The position numbers were made by a program, and so were the translations under genes. Of a stretch of DNA of 64,000 nucleotides, positions 32,685 through 42,116 are shown one piece after another. The notes under the pieces were generated by a model. That model saw nothing but the letters and a program-made list of their open reading frames with translations, made no database searches and had not been told where the DNA came from. This DNA is from Mycobacteriales bacterium (GTDB lineage Bacteria; Actinomycetota; Actinomycetes; Mycobacteriales; SCTD01): the NCBI GenBank assembly GCA_030697205.1, contig JAUYQP010000032.1:62001-126000 (forward strand). The letters are read 5' to 3'. The stretch's first letter is position 1, and each line of letters opens with the position of its first letter.

Positions 32685-35438
32685 TCAGACCGCGCTGGTC
32701 TCCCGGCCGGTCGCGGGTGCCGGCACGGTCCACGGGGTCGGGACCTTCCGCAGCTCGAGCACGGCGATGACCCGGGTGCCCGTGGCGTCGCCGCTGATCT
32801 GCAGGTCCTCCGACACGGCCTGCACGATGTGCAGCCCGCGACCGCTCTCGCTGCTCGCGACGGCTCGCGACGGCAGGCCGTCGAGCCCCGGCCCGTCGTC
32901 GTCGACCTGCAGGACGAGCCGGTTGCCTTCGAGTGACACCGACAGCTCCACCCGGGAGCGGGCGGCGCGCACCGCGTTGGCGAGCAGCTCACCGGCGGCC
33001 AGCGCGGCGTCGTCGGCGTCGACGGCGCGGGCCCGCAGCCACGCGGTCAGCTGCCGCCGTGCGGCGGCCGCGCCCTCGGGCCCGGCACCGACGTCCCAGC
33101 GCGCGGTCGGGGCCACGACCGCAGCGACCGTACGACGAAGGACGAGGGCGAGCGTGTCGTCTCGACGGTCGCCCTCGCGCAGCGCCGCCTCGACGAGCGA
33201 AGCCGACTGCGACTGGGCGTCGAGGCTCGCGACGGTGCCCGCGTGCTCGGCGAGGTCCTCGAGGCCCTGCAGGATGTCGCGCGTGGACTCGACCAGGCCG
33301 TCGGTGTAGAGCAGCAGGGAGTCGCCCGGGGCGAGCCAGGTCTCGGTGACGTCGTCGCTGCCGGCGCCCGGCCAGCCGATCGCGCCGCCGTGCGCGACCA
33401 CCTGGCGGACCTGGCCGTCGGACCCGACGACCAGCGGCGGCGGGTGGCCACCGCTCGCGACGAGCAACCGCCCGGTCGTGGGCTGGTAGCGGGCGAGCAC
33501 CACGGTCGCCACGAGCTCGGGGTCCTGGCGGCCTAGCAGCTCGTCGCAGCGGCCGACGACGTCCTGCAGCGGGGTGCCGTCGAAGACGACGTTGCGCAGC
33601 GCGTGCACGACCGCGAGGGCGTCCTGGGTCGCGCGCACCCCGTGCCCGAGGACGTCCACGACGGCGAGGTGCAGCTCGCCGGTGGGCAGGACCTGGCAGT
33701 CGTAGAGGTCCCCGCCCGTGGGAGACGACGGGTCGGAGGCGACGTAGGTGACCCCGAGCTCGACGCCGTCGACGTCGGGCCGCGGCGGCATGACTGCCTC
33801 CTGCAGGTGCTCGACGACGACGCGCTGCGCGGCCTCCATCTCGACCAGCTGGCGGAACTGCGCGCGCAGCTGCTCCATCTCCTCGGCGGGCGTGACGTCA
33901 CGGGCGACGACGACGAGGGTGGGCTGCTCCCCCAGCCGTTCGGCGGTGGAGTAGCTGCAGGCCAGGCGACGTGGGCCGGCGGGTCCGCGGACCAGCACCT
34001 CGGAGGGAAGGTCACCGCGCGTCGTCCAGCTGGCGAGGTCGACCGGCAGCCCGGTGCGGGTCGTGAGGTGCAGACGTCGCAGCGCACCCGGTCGACCGAC
34101 CACGCCGACCGCGAGCGCCCCGGTGATGCGCTCGAGCGCGGGGTTCCACGACAGCACGGTGCCGTCCTCGTCGAGGGTCGCGATGCCGTCTGACGTCGAG
34201 CTGATGATCTCGTCGAGCTTGCGCCGCTCCTCGAGCACCGTGGCGAGCAGCCGGCCCTTGGCGAACGCGCTCGTGGCCTCCCGGGCGAGGGCCTCGACGA
34301 TCGCGATCTCCTCGCGGCCCGCCGACTCGAAGCCCGCGCGGTCCACCACCAGCAGCGCCCCGATGAGGCGGGCGTCGTCGCGTAGCGGGGCGGCCAGGCA
34401 GTCCCGCCCCTGCTCCCCCGCCAGCGCGAGCGCCAACGGGCCGGTGTCGGTGCGCCGCACCTCCACCGGGCCCGGCAGCGCAGCCATGACCCCCGCGAGC
34501 GACAGCGCGTCGTCGCCCTCCACGAGCACGGTCGGCTCGCCGGCCAGCGAGCCGTCGACGGCCCGCTCGAGGCGGTGCACCTCCCGGCTGCCGTCCGTGC
34601 GCAGGACCAGCATGACGAGCCGCGCGTCGAAGGTCGCGGCGACCTCGTGGAGGTAGGCGCCGATCGCCTCGCGCGGGTCGATCGGTTGGCTCAGCGCGGA
34701 CGCCGCCCGCTGCAGCCCTGCGACCCGTGCCCGCTCGGCGCGGGCCGCCGCCTGGCCGCGGTAGGCGAGGTGGAGCAGGACGAGGGGGACGGCGAAGACG
34801 GGCACGGTCGCGGGGTGTCCGTCGTAGGACGCCGTGAAGAGCAGGCCCACGGCTGCGTTGACGGCCAGGCCGCCGAGCCACCCGGGCAGCACGACCGGTG
34901 CCAGTCCGGTGAGGACCGCGCCGACGCCCCCGCCGTTGCTGATCGCCAGCACGACTGCGAAGGCCGCGTGGTTGACCAAGGCGACCAATGCGAGTCCGAG
35001 CAGCACGCCGAGCAGCCCGCGCACGTCGAACCCGTCGCCACCCACAGCGTGCACGGCGGTCGCACCGAGTGCTGTCGCGAGCGACCACTGCGCGACGTTG
35101 AAGACCAGCTTGAGGGAGTCGTTGCGGCGGAGCAGTCCGGCGACCGCCTGACCGGACGCCACCGCGGCGACGGCCTGCCACCCGGCAAAGGCGAAGAGCA
35201 GGGGGGCGAGGACGGCCTCGACGAGGTTGAGGCCGTTGACGTGGCGGCCGAGCCGGAAGCGGACCTGGAGGAACTCGGCCAGCCCGACCAGCAGTGCCAG
35301 GACGGGTAGCACGAGCGGGGCGGGGTCGCCCGGTCCCCGGGCGTCGTCGACCACGAGCCCGACGGTGACCGCGCTCGCAGCCACCGCCAGCCCGAGGACA
35401 AAGGCTCCGACCGCGACGGGTCGGCGCACTGACGTCAT
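32685..35438 (-). CDS. Membrane-bound sensor PP2C phosphatase (GAF-PAS-SpoIIE-HATPase)
   Basis: This 917-residue protein has an N-terminal membrane region of about seven helices (residues 1-235). A GAF domain (about 255-400), a PAS domain ([20 protein letters not shown], about 425-520) and a SpoIIE phosphatase domain ([52 protein letters not shown], about 545-760) follow. A fused anti-sigma-type ATPase domain closes the protein ([36 protein letters not shown]). This is the layout of RsbU-RsbW-like switches that control sigma factors through an anti-sigma antagonist. None is encoded nearby. It starts 5 nt after the subtilase stop, so both are co-transcribed. Confidence 0.87.
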   Translation of the reverse strand: MTSVRRPVAVGAFVLGLAVAASAVTVGLVVDDARGPGDPAPLVLPVLALLVGLAEFLQVRFRLGRHVNGLNLVEAVLAPLLFAFAGWQAVAAVASGQAVAGLLRRNDSLKLVFNVAQWSLATALGATAVHAVGGDGFDVRGLLGVLLGLALVALVNHAAFAVVLAISNGGGVGAVLTGLAPVVLPGWLGGLAVNAAVGLLFTASYDGHPATVPVFAVPLVLLHLAYRGQAAARAERARVAGLQRAASALSQPIDPREAIGAYLHEVAATFDARLVMLVLRTDGSREVHRLERAVDGSLAGEPTVLVEGDDALSLAGVMAALPGPVEVRRTDTGPLALALAGEQGRDCLAAPLRDDARLIGALLVVDRAGFESAGREEIAIVEALAREATSAFAKGRLLATVLEERRKLDEIISSTSDGIATLDEDGTVLSWNPALERITGALAVGVVGRPGALRRLHLTTRTGLPVDLASWTTRGDLPSEVLVRGPAGPRRLACSYSTAERLGEQPTLVVVARDVTPAEEMEQLRAQFRQLVEMEAAQRVVVEHLQEAVMPPRPDVDGVELGVTYVASDPSSPTGGDLYDCQVLPTGELHLAVVDVLGHGVRATQDALAVVHALRNVVFDGTPLQDVVGRCDELLGRQDPELVATVVLARYQPTTGRLLVASGGHPPPLVVGSDGQVRQVVAHGGAIGWPGAGSDDVTETWLAPGDSLLLYTDGLVESTRDILQGLEDLAEHAGTVASLDAQSQSASLVEAALREGDRRDDTLALVLRRTVAAVVAPTARWDVGAGPEGAAAARRQLTAWLRARAVDADDAALAAGELLANAVRAARSRVELSVSLEGNRLVLQVDDDGPGLDGLPSRAVASSESGRGLHIVQAVSEDLQISGDATGTRVIAVLELRKVPTPWTVPAPATGRETSAV

Positions 35439-35442
35439 CCGG

Positions 35443-37254
35443 CTAGTCCCAGGCCCCGTACCAGGCACCACCGGGGAGCGGTACGCCGAAGAACGTCCTC
35501 TCCCCCGACGAGCTGCCGTCGTCGGTCTCGCCGTACCAGCTGCTGCCGTACCAGCTCGAGCCGTACCAGCTCGAGCCGTACCAGCTACTGCCCGTCCACT
35601 GGCTCTCGTACCAGCTCGAGCCCGTCCACTCGCTGTCGCGGAACTCCTGCGGGTCGAACTCCCGCAGCTGGCCGGTCGTCTGTCCTGCCAGCTGCTCGGG
35701 GCAGAAGACGTCGCGGACCGGGTCGAGCGGGTCGCCCGTCGTGCACGTTGGGGTCACCAGCACTGTGCCGCGGCTGCCCTGCAGCGACCCGACCGTCTCG
35801 AAAGCGTCGCGGACCTGGGACACGACGGCCGCGGTGCTGAGTCCCGCCCGGACGATGTCGAGCAGCCCTGCGCCGACCACCAGCGGGTCACGGGCCTGGA
35901 TGCGCTGGGCACCAGCCGTGAGCCGGGTCTTCACCGCGTCGGGCGTGAGCGTCGAACGCTGCTGCAGCAGCAGCGCGACGGCGCCGGAGGTCACGGCGGT
36001 CGCCATCGAGGTCCCGGAGCCGGCGCGGTAGGGCCCGCTAGGCGCACCGGGCATCGCCGCCAGCGCCGAGCCGGGGGCCTGCAGCGACACGACCTTCGCG
36101 CCGGGGGCGACGAGGTCAGGCTTGGCGATCCCGTGGCGGGTCGGCCCGCGGCCGCTGAAGTCCGGGACGCGGTCGTCGTCGACGGCCGGCGTGCCGCGGT
36201 CGTTGACCGCACCCACCGTGATGACGAGCGGGTCGTCGCCCGGCTTGCTGATCGTGCCGGCGGACGGTCCGCGGTTGCTCGCCGCGACGGTGACGACGAG
36301 TCCGGAGGCCCAGGCCCGCTGCACGGCGAGGTTGAGCGGGTCGACGGTGTGCGACACCGGGCTGTCCGTGCCGAGCGAGAGGTTGAGGACGCGGATGCCG
36401 TAGCGCGGCGCGAACGACGTGACCCATTGGATCCCGGCGAGCACCTTGCTGACGTCCGCCGATCCGTCCCTGCCCGCGATCTTGACGCTGATGAGATCGG
36501 CGTCGGGGGCCGTGCCCTTGTAGAGGCCGCCGGACTGCGCGCCGTTGCCGGCGATCAGACCGGCGAGAAAGGTGCCGTGGCCGTAGCTGTCGTCGCAGCT
36601 CGCCTCGCCGGAGAAGTTCACGCAGGCCACCGTGGCCCGCTGGCGGGGGGCCACGTCGTCGACGTCGGGCAGGGACGCACCGAGGTCGTTCGGCAGCGAC
36701 TCGACGGCCTTGCTGCGGTCGGCCGGAAGCGGGTCCTCCACGGGCAGGACCCGCGAGCGCGACCCGTCACTCGTCATGAGGTCGGGAGACGGGGTGATGC
36801 CGGTGTCGAGCAGCGCGACGACGACGCCCTTGCCGGTGATCCCGAGGGCGTGCGCAGCCTCGGCGTTGGTCTCGCGGTTGACCACGGGCCGGGGGTACGA
36901 CGAGGACGTGTCCGTGGCGGTCGACGGGTCGGCCTGGACGTGGACGCTCGCGTCAGGGGTGACGGCCCGTACTCCGGCGGAGGAAGCCAGCCGTGGCTGC
37001 GCGTCCACGGGGATGCTGGCAGCGACACCGTCGACGATCGCCAGCTCGCGCGTCACGCTGCCACCGACCCGACGCACCGCCTGCGCGGCGGCCTCGACCG
37101 AGTCGGCCTGCACCACGACCCGAACGGGTGCGGTGGCCTGTGCACCCTGGGACACCGGTGCGCCCTGCGCCAGCGGGGCCGCGGTCGCGGCGGGGGCCAC
37201 CACCACGCACGTGCCGAGCAGCAGTGCGATTCCGACCTGTGGAGCTCTCGTCAC
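35443..37254 (-). CDS. Secreted S8 serine protease (subtilase) with GSSWY-repeat tail
   Basis: This protein of about 603 residues has a Sec signal peptide (ALLLGTCVVVAPAATAAP), an I9-type propeptide (about 44-110) and a subtilase domain. The triad is Asp about 150 (VALLDTGITPSPDL), His about 226 (SYGHGTFLAGLIAGN) and Ser about 416 (GSGTSMATAVTSGAVALLL). Asn about 327 (VAASNRG) forms the oxyanion hole. After the domain comes an unusual tail in which GSSWY recurs five times within about 30 residues, ending in GAWYGAWD. The GTG start is chosen for the signal peptide, with AGGGGG upstream. It is the first gene of an operon with the SpoIIE phosphatase. Confidence 0.88.
   Translation of the reverse strand: MTRAPQVGIALLLGTCVVVAPAATAAPLAQGAPVSQGAQATAPVRVVVQADSVEAAAQAVRRVGGSVTRELAIVDGVAASIPVDAQPRLASSAGVRAVTPDASVHVQADPSTATDTSSSYPRPVVNRETNAEAAHALGITGKGVVVALLDTGITPSPDLMTSDGSRSRVLPVEDPLPADRSKAVESLPNDLGASLPDVDDVAPRQRATVACVNFSGEASCDDSYGHGTFLAGLIAGNGAQSGGLYKGTAPDADLISVKIAGRDGSADVSKVLAGIQWVTSFAPRYGIRVLNLSLGTDSPVSHTVDPLNLAVQRAWASGLVVTVAASNRGPSAGTISKPGDDPLVITVGAVNDRGTPAVDDDRVPDFSGRGPTRHGIAKPDLVAPGAKVVSLQAPGSALAAMPGAPSGPYRAGSGTSMATAVTSGAVALLLQQRSTLTPDAVKTRLTAGAQRIQARDPLVVGAGLLDIVRAGLSTAAVVSQVRDAFETVGSLQGSRGTVLVTPTCTTGDPLDPVRDVFCPEQLAGQTTGQLREFDPQEFRDSEWTGSSWYESQWTGSSWYGSSWYGSSWYGSSWYGETDDGSSSGERTFFGVPLPGGAWYGAWD
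35515..35640 (-). repeat. 15-bp tandem repeats encoding GSSWY units
   Basis: On the plus strand the unit is close to CCGTACCAGCTCGAG, repeated with small changes from about 35531 to 35585 and then with wider spacing. The units are in frame with the subtilase C terminus. Silent changes between units (for example ctactg for ctcgag) show that the protein repeat is kept. Confidence 0.8.
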
Positions 37255-37383
37255 CGAACGTCCCCCCTGAGCCACGGGCTGTGACCGCTCGTGGTCACGA
37301 CCAGCACCGTCCGGCCGGATTACCCGGCCTTCCCACGAGCGAAACGCAGCATGCTGCGCCAATGTCGTGAGATGCCCGTCACA

Positions 37384-37593
37384 TCACCAGGTCGGTCGTC
37401 GCCAACCTCTTTCCAGCAGTGCCTCCTGCAGTGCCGTCCCCGCCTCGTCGCGCTCGGCCTGCAACCGGTCCATCGTCGCGAGGTCGAGCTCGCCACGGCC
37501 TGCGTGGTGCTCCAGCCGGTTGGTGGCGATGACCAGGTCGCGCATGGCGGCGACGAGACGGTCGTCGGTGAGAGCGAGGGCGAGAGCGGGCAC
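37384..37593 (-). CDS. Hypothetical 69-residue helical protein
   Basis: This short frame starts with GTG and has GGGAGG just upstream. The product is mostly helical and charged (DDRLVAAMRDLVIATNRLEH, MDRLQAERDEAGTALQEALL) and could form a small coiled coil. It lies between the FKBP lipoprotein and the subtilase, all leftward. I recognise no family. Confidence 0.5.
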   Translation of the reverse strand: MPALALALTDDRLVAAMRDLVIATNRLEHHAGRGELDLATMDRLQAERDEAGTALQEALLERGWRRPTW

Positions 37594-37683
37594 GGGGCCT
37601 CCCGAGGCTGAGGTGTGCTCTCTGCCTCGGCCACCTGGAGCAGTGTTCTGCAGCGAGCGGCCGAGAGTCCACCCGATCGGCGC

Positions 37684-37711
37684 ATCGGCCCGACGCGGCT
37701 GCTGGGCCGAT
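37684..37711. terminator. Hairpin downstream of the FKBP lipoprotein gene
   Basis: ATCGGCCC (37684-37691) and GGGCCGAT (37704-37711) form a perfect 8-bp stem with a 12-nt loop, about 80 nt after the FKBP stop. A second stem, CTCGGCC/GGCCGAG (37626-37632 and 37659-37665), follows downstream. Both could terminate the prcBA-FKBP transcript. Confidence 0.45.
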
Positions 37712-37789
37712 CGGAGCAGTCAGTACCCGCGGGCGGTCTCGCGGGCGGTCCCGCTGGAGGTGGCGCCCTGCAGACGGCGTACCCCGCTG

Positions 37790-38407
37790 CTACTCGACCT
37801 TCACCAGGTCGACGACGAAGACCAGCGACGCTCCGCCCGGGATGTCGGGCGGGTAGCCCTCCGCGCCGTACCCCTGCTCGGCCGGGATGGTCAGCTGGCG
37901 CCGGCCACCGACCTTCATACCGACCAGGCCACGGTCCCAGCCCTGGATGACCGCGCCCTCGCCGAGGGTGAAGGGGAAGGTCGAGTCGGGGCCGCGGTCC
38001 CAGGAGGCGTCGAACTGCTTGCCGTCTGCGGCGAGGACCCCGACGTAGCGCACCGTGAGCGCCGAGCCCGCGCAGGCCGTCGTCCCGGTGCCGGTGACGA
38101 CATCGGCGACGACCAGCGCCTCCACCGTCGCGGGGCCCTTCGGGACGGTCGGCTTCTTCGTCAGGTCGGTGGTGCTCCCGGCCGCGGCGGGCGAGAGGGC
38201 CGGCGCTCCGTCGCAGGACGCCGCGTCACCAGGCGCGGGCGCCCCGGTCGGAAGGCCCGGCCCCTGGATGGGCGCGCTGGTGCTGGGTGCGCTCTGCACC
38301 GTTGGGTCCTCGAGGGCGTCGGTGGCCTCATCGCCGCAGCCGGCCAGCCCGACGAGCAGGGCCACGACGACCGTCGTACGCCGTGCTGTGGTCAGTGCGC
38401 GTCTCAC
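37790..38407 (-). CDS. FKBP-type peptidyl-prolyl isomerase, lipoprotein
   Basis: This 205-residue protein starts with a lipoprotein signal ([14 protein letters not shown], lipobox LAGC), so it is anchored to the outer face of the membrane. A Pro/Ser/Ala-rich linker of about 70 residues is followed by an FKBP domain ([39 protein letters not shown]). The GTG start overlaps the prcA stop by GTGA, so an extracytoplasmic folding factor is translationally coupled to the proteasome alpha subunit. Confidence 0.9.
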   Translation of the reverse strand: MRRALTTARRTTVVVALLVGLAGCGDEATDALEDPTVQSAPSTSAPIQGPGLPTGAPAPGDAASCDGAPALSPAAAGSTTDLTKKPTVPKGPATVEALVVADVVTGTGTTACAGSALTVRYVGVLAADGKQFDASWDRGPDSTFPFTLGEGAVIQGWDRGLVGMKVGGRRQLTIPAEQGYGAEGYPPDIPGGASLVFVVDLVKVE

Positions 38408-39102
38408 GGGGCGAGCAGCCTCTCGAGCGGGGCGCCGACGAGGCGCTTGAAGGCGCGCCGGGGTCGGGTGCGGTCAAGGACAGCGGCCTCGAGGTCCTCG
38501 GCCGCGATGGTGCGGGCCTCGGCTCCGTCGGCGACCGGCTGCGCGAGCGCGGTGACGGCGAGCTTGAGCACGTCGGCGAGCGGCGCGGTGGGGTCGTGGT
38601 GCTCCTTGACCCAGGTGGCGATGGGCTCGGCGTTGCCGCCCATGGCGACGAAGCCGTGCTCGTCGGCCACGCTGCCGTCGTAGGTGAGCCGGTAGATCTG
38701 GTCGTCGGCCGCGGTCTGGCCGACCTCGGCGACGACGAGCTCGACCTCGTAGGGCTTGCCGGACTCGGTGAAGATCGTGCCGAGGGTCTGGGCGTAGGCG
38801 TTGGCGAGGCCCCGGCTGGTGACGTCGCGGCGGTCGTACTGGTAGCCGCGGAGGTCGGCGTAGCGGACACCCGCGAGCCGGAGGTTCTCGAACTCGTTGT
38901 ACTTGCCGACCGCGGCGAAGGCGATGCGGTCGTAGATCTCGGAGATCTTGTGCAGCGCGTTGGAGGGATTCTCGCCGACGAACAGGATGCCGTCGGCGTA
39001 GGTGATCGTCAGGACGCTGCGACCGCGCGCGATGCCCTTGCGGGCGTAGTCGCTCTTGTCCTTCATCACCTGCTCGGGCGAGACGTAGAACGGCGTGCTC
39101 AT
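38404..39102 (-). CDS. prcA: Proteasome alpha subunit
   Basis: This 232-residue alpha-type subunit forms the outer rings and gate of the 20S proteasome. [20 protein letters not shown] is the N-terminal gate/helix region typical of actinobacterial PrcA, and [20 protein letters not shown] follows. There is no catalytic N-terminal Thr. It starts 4 nt after prcB, in the same operon. Confidence 0.96.
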   Translation of the reverse strand: MSTPFYVSPEQVMKDKSDYARKGIARGRSVLTITYADGILFVGENPSNALHKISEIYDRIAFAAVGKYNEFENLRLAGVRYADLRGYQYDRRDVTSRGLANAYAQTLGTIFTESGKPYEVELVVAEVGQTAADDQIYRLTYDGSVADEHGFVAMGGNAEPIATWVKEHHDPTAPLADVLKLAVTALAQPVADGAEARTIAAEDLEAAVLDRTRPRRAFKRLVGAPLERLLAP

Positions 39103-39106
39103 CGGC

Positions 39107-39925
39107 TCAGCCCCCCGGGTTCGTCATGCGGGCGTCGACGACGCTCTGGACCACGGCGCCGACCTCGATGTCGGGCAGCCTGCGCAGCCCCTCGTCGGTC
39201 ACGCTCATGACCACGGGCCAGATCTTGCGGGTGAGGTCGGGGCCGCCGGTCGCGCTGTCGTCGTCGGCGGCGTCGTAGAGCGCGTCCACGCACAGCGCCA
39301 CCGCCTCGGCCTCAGTGCTGCCCTCGGTGAAGCGCTTCTTCAGCGCGCTGCGGGCGAAGACGCTGCCCGAGCCGACGCTGTGGAAGCTGTGCTCCTCGTA
39401 GCGCCCGCCCGTCACGTCGTAGCTGAAGATCCGACCGATGCCTGCGTCGAGGTCGTAGCCGGCGAACAGCGGCACGACCGCGAGGCCCTGCATGGCCATC
39501 GCGAGGTTGCCGCGGATCATCGCGGACAGCCGGTTGGCCTTGCCGTCGAGGCTCAGCACGCTGCCCTCGAGCTTCTCGTAGTGCTCGAGCTCGACCTGGA
39601 ACAGCCGCACCATCTCGATCGCGAGGCCCGCCGTGCCGGCGATGCCCACGCAGGAGTACTCGTCGGCGGGGAAGACCTTCTCGATGTCGCGCTGGGCGAT
39701 GATGTTGCCCATCGTCGCGCGGCGGTCCCCGGCCATCACCACGCCGTGCGCGTGCGTAACCGCGACGATCGTCGTGCCGTGCGGCGCGTCCACAGTGCCG
39801 GACGGCAGCGTCAGCCGCGACGGGAGCAGGTCCGGCGCTGCCGCTCCGAGGAACTCCACGAAGCTGCCCGCCGGTGCGGTGTAGTGGGCGGGCAAGCGCC
39901 CGGACTCCCCTGGTGCCTGTGTCAC
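39107..39925 (-). CDS. prcB: Proteasome beta subunit
   Basis: This 272-residue precursor has a propeptide of about 49 residues that is cleaved before the active-site Thr in [20 protein letters not shown]. Further beta-type blocks are [20 protein letters not shown] and [20 protein letters not shown]. It makes the inner catalytic rings with PrcA. The GTG start overlaps the stop of the endonuclease gene (GTGA). Confidence 0.97.
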   Translation of the reverse strand: MTQAPGESGRLPAHYTAPAGSFVEFLGAAAPDLLPSRLTLPSGTVDAPHGTTIVAVTHAHGVVMAGDRRATMGNIIAQRDIEKVFPADEYSCVGIAGTAGLAIEMVRLFQVELEHYEKLEGSVLSLDGKANRLSAMIRGNLAMAMQGLAVVPLFAGYDLDAGIGRIFSYDVTGGRYEEHSFHSVGSGSVFARSALKKRFTEGSTEAEAVALCVDALYDAADDDSATGGPDLTRKIWPVVMSVTDEGLRRLPDIEVGAVVQSVVDARMTNPGG

Positions 39926-40488
39926 GACGTCCTCTCGATGTACTCGATCATCCGGCGCAGCGTCTCAGAGGAGTCTGCGACCTGGCCGAGCGCGGCGTTG
40001 CACCGGAAGCAAAGCACCCCGCGCACCTGGCCCGTCACGTGGTCGTGGTCGACATGGACCGCCTCGTGCTTCTGGCAGATGGCGCAGAGCCCGCCTTGGG
40101 CGTCGATGAGAGCGTCGCGCTGGGTCAGAGTGAGTCCGTAGACCTTGAGGAAGCGCGTCTCTCGCGCCTTGGCGGCCACGCACTCCTTGCACCAGGCATT
40201 GAGCCCGCCAGGCTGCCGCGGCGCCTTCGAGAACCGATTGTGCGGTAGGACCGACGTGCATCGTGGGCAGTACTTGTGACCCTCGGGATCCTGGCGCCTG
40301 GCTCGCACCGTGTGCCCGGCACGCTCTCGTCGGCGTCGGTACGTGGCCGCAGCGCGCAAGGAGAAGCACTGCTTGCAGTAGAACTGCAGGCCGTCTGGCT
40401 GCCCGGCATTCTTAGAGAAGTCACTGACTTGTTTCGCCTGCTTGCAATCTGGGCAAACCTTGCGGCCCGCGCGAGGCGAATCGCTCAA
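39922..40488 (-). CDS. Endonuclease VII/HNH-type zinc protein between pup and prcB
   Basis: This 188-residue protein has three pairs of CxxC knuckles: [13 protein letters not shown] with [25 protein letters not shown] with [12 protein letters not shown], and [19 protein letters not shown] with [11 protein letters not shown]. The last is the recombination endonuclease VII/HNH core (HVDHDH and a Cys-rich site). I recall the same kind of gene at this place in Streptomyces, so the position is probably conserved, but its role in pupylation is not established. It starts with TTG directly after the pup TAA, with AAGGGGGG as ribosome binding site. It is visibly less GC-rich than its neighbours. Confidence 0.75.
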   Translation of the reverse strand: MSDSPRAGRKVCPDCKQAKQVSDFSKNAGQPDGLQFYCKQCFSLRAAATYRRRRERAGHTVRARRQDPEGHKYCPRCTSVLPHNRFSKAPRQPGGLNAWCKECVAAKARETRFLKVYGLTLTQRDALIDAQGGLCAICQKHEAVHVDHDHVTGQVRGVLCFRCNAALGQVADSSETLRRMIEYIERTS

Positions 40489-40710
40489 TTATTGGCCCCC
40501 CTTCTGAACGTATCCCTTCACGAAGTCCTCAGCATTCGACTCGAGCACCTCGTCGATTTCGTCCAACAATGCGTCGACGTCGTCGGTGAGGGCACCGACG
40601 CGCTCCTGCACGTCGCTGGTCGCGTCGACCGGGTCGGCGCCGGTCTCCTCGACCTCGTCCGACGAGCGGTTCGCCCGCTCCTGACCGCCGCCACTGTCCT
40701 TGGTCGCCAT
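40489..40710 (-). CDS. pup: Prokaryotic ubiquitin-like protein Pup
   Basis: This 73-residue disordered protein ends in VKGYVQKGGQ. The terminal Gln means it must be deamidated by Dop before PafA can ligate it. The central helix (VDALLDEIDEVLESNAEDF) is the part bound by Mpa/ARC coiled coils. Its ATG has CAGGAG upstream. It heads the pup-endonuclease-prcB-prcA-FKBP operon. Confidence 0.97.
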   Translation of the reverse strand: MATKDSGGGQERANRSSDEVEETGADPVDATSDVQERVGALTDDVDALLDEIDEVLESNAEDFVKGYVQKGGQ

Positions 40711-40736
40711 CGTGCGCTCCTGCCGTCGGGATCCCT

Positions 40737-40766
40737 GTGACGCAACCTATGCGACGGGAGCGTCAC
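40737..40766. promoter_or_regulatory. pup promoter with inverted repeat around the -10
   Basis: TAGGTT on the minus strand (40749-40744) is a TANNNT hexamer about 33 nt before the pup ATG. Arms GTGACGC (40737-40743) and GCGTCAC (40760-40766) flank it exactly. This could be an operator or the end hairpin of the Rieske gene. Confidence 0.35.
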
Positions 40767-40794
40767 CCACCCATCGGCGCGGCTGGCGTGTGGA

Positions 40795-41145
40795 TCAGTC
40801 GTCGACGACGACCCAGGAGCCGTCGCGGCGGGCGGGGCGGCGGCGCAGCCTCGCGACCCGGCCGAGCAACGCGAATGCCTGGGTGTAGCCGGGGGTCTTC
40901 CCGACGTAGGTCAAGAAGCCCTTCGGGCCCTCGACCATCTCGCCGGTGTCGAGGTCGTAGCGGGAGCCGTGCCACGGGCAGACCAGGCAGCCGGCGGCGT
41001 CGAGCGAGCCCTTGGACAGGTCGGCGAGCTGGTGGCGGCAGCGGGAGGAGACTGCGCGCAGCTCGCCGTCACGATCGGCGACGGTCCATCGACCGGCGCG
41101 GGCGACGCCACGGGTCGGGAGCGAGGTGGCGGGGATCTGCGGCAC
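40795..41145 (-). CDS. Rieske [2Fe-2S] ferredoxin-like protein
   Basis: This 116-residue protein has the two Rieske ligand boxes SSRCRHQLADLSKG and CLVCPWHGSRYDLDTGE (Cys-His and Cys-His). It is a soluble electron carrier, with no membrane segment. GGAGG precedes the GTG start. It lies next to pup, facing the same way; whether it is linked to the Pup genes by function is unknown. Confidence 0.87.
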   Translation of the reverse strand: MPQIPATSLPTRGVARAGRWTVADRDGELRAVSSRCRHQLADLSKGSLDAAGCLVCPWHGSRYDLDTGEMVEGPKGFLTYVGKTPGYTQAFALLGRVARLRRRPARRDGSWVVVDD

Positions 41146-41231
41146 GGGGCCTCCAGGTGGGGTTCGGAACAGCGACCCTGCTCGCCCGACCCCACTGCTG
41201 TCCAGCGCAGCCGGACGGCAGACTGCGCGGC

Positions 41232-42116
41232 ATGGGGATCGACGAGCTCGCGGACGCGCTCTACGCGCTGCCGCCGGAAGCTTTCACGGTCGCCCGCGGC
41301 ACCGCGGCGAGGGCCGACCCGTCGAGCAAGCAGGCCATCACTGCGCTGCGTCGACCGACCGTCGCGGCCTGGATCGTCAACGTCCTCGTTCGTCACGACC
41401 CCGCGGTGCTCGAGGACCTGCTCGCCCTGGGGCCCGCGCTGGTCGAGGCTCAGCGCGCCGGTGACGGACCGCAGCTGCGCACCCTGTCCGAGCGGAGGCG
41501 GGCGCTGCTCGGGACAGTGACCGCGCGCGCGGTCGAGCTGGCCTACCGCGAGGTCACCGGCGCCGTGCGGAGCGAGGTCGAGGCGACCCTCGATGCAGCC
41601 CTGGCCGATCCCGCGAGCGCCGACGCGGTGCGTTCGGGCCGGCTGGTCCGGGCGCTGTCCTACGCGGGTTTCGGTGGTGTCGACCTCGACGGAGCGACGG
41701 CCGTGCCGATGAGCGCGGGCAAGGCGGCCGCGGGCAAGGCGACCGGCGGCAAGGCGACCGGTGACAGAGCGCCCGCGGTGGCGGGGCCGTCGGCGGCCGA
41801 GCTCACGGCCCGCGCGGAGCTGGAGCGGCTGGAGGCCGACGCCCTCGACGCCGCCGGCCGGCTCGACGACGCCGTACGCGCCCTCGACACCTCCTGCGAG
41901 GCCGCCAACCGGGCCGCCGCGGACCTCACCGTCGCCGACGCGGAGGTCGCCCGCGCCGAGGAGGCGCTGGCGCAGGCGCGGCAGCGTCGTACAGCCGTGC
42001 ACGACCGCGAGCGCGAGACCACGTCCGCGAGGGCCGCGGCAGAGCGGGCCGTCACGAGAGCCCAGGCCCGCGCGGAGAAAGCGCGGCTGGCCCTCGACGC
42101 GCGACGGCGGGGCTAG
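41232..42116 (+). CDS. Hypothetical Ala-rich protein with C-terminal coiled coil
   Basis: This 294-residue protein has an N-terminal helical domain ([38 protein letters not shown]). A linker with repeated GKA(A/T) units ([16 protein letters not shown], about 160-175) and a long coiled coil (about 190-290) follow. I recall similar proteins next to dop in actinobacteria but know no function. The linker resembles a nucleic-acid-binding, histone-like tail, which is only a suggestion. Its stop overlaps the convergent dop stop. Confidence 0.6.
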   Translation: MGIDELADALYALPPEAFTVARGTAARADPSSKQAITALRRPTVAAWIVNVLVRHDPAVLEDLLALGPALVEAQRAGDGPQLRTLSERRRALLGTVTARAVELAYREVTGAVRSEVEATLDAALADPASADAVRSGRLVRALSYAGFGGVDLDGATAVPMSAGKAAAGKATGGKATGDRAPAVAGPSAAELTARAELERLEADALDAAGRLDDAVRALDTSCEAANRAAADLTVADAEVARAEEALAQARQRRTAVHDRERETTSARAAAERAVTRAQARAEKARLALDARRRG

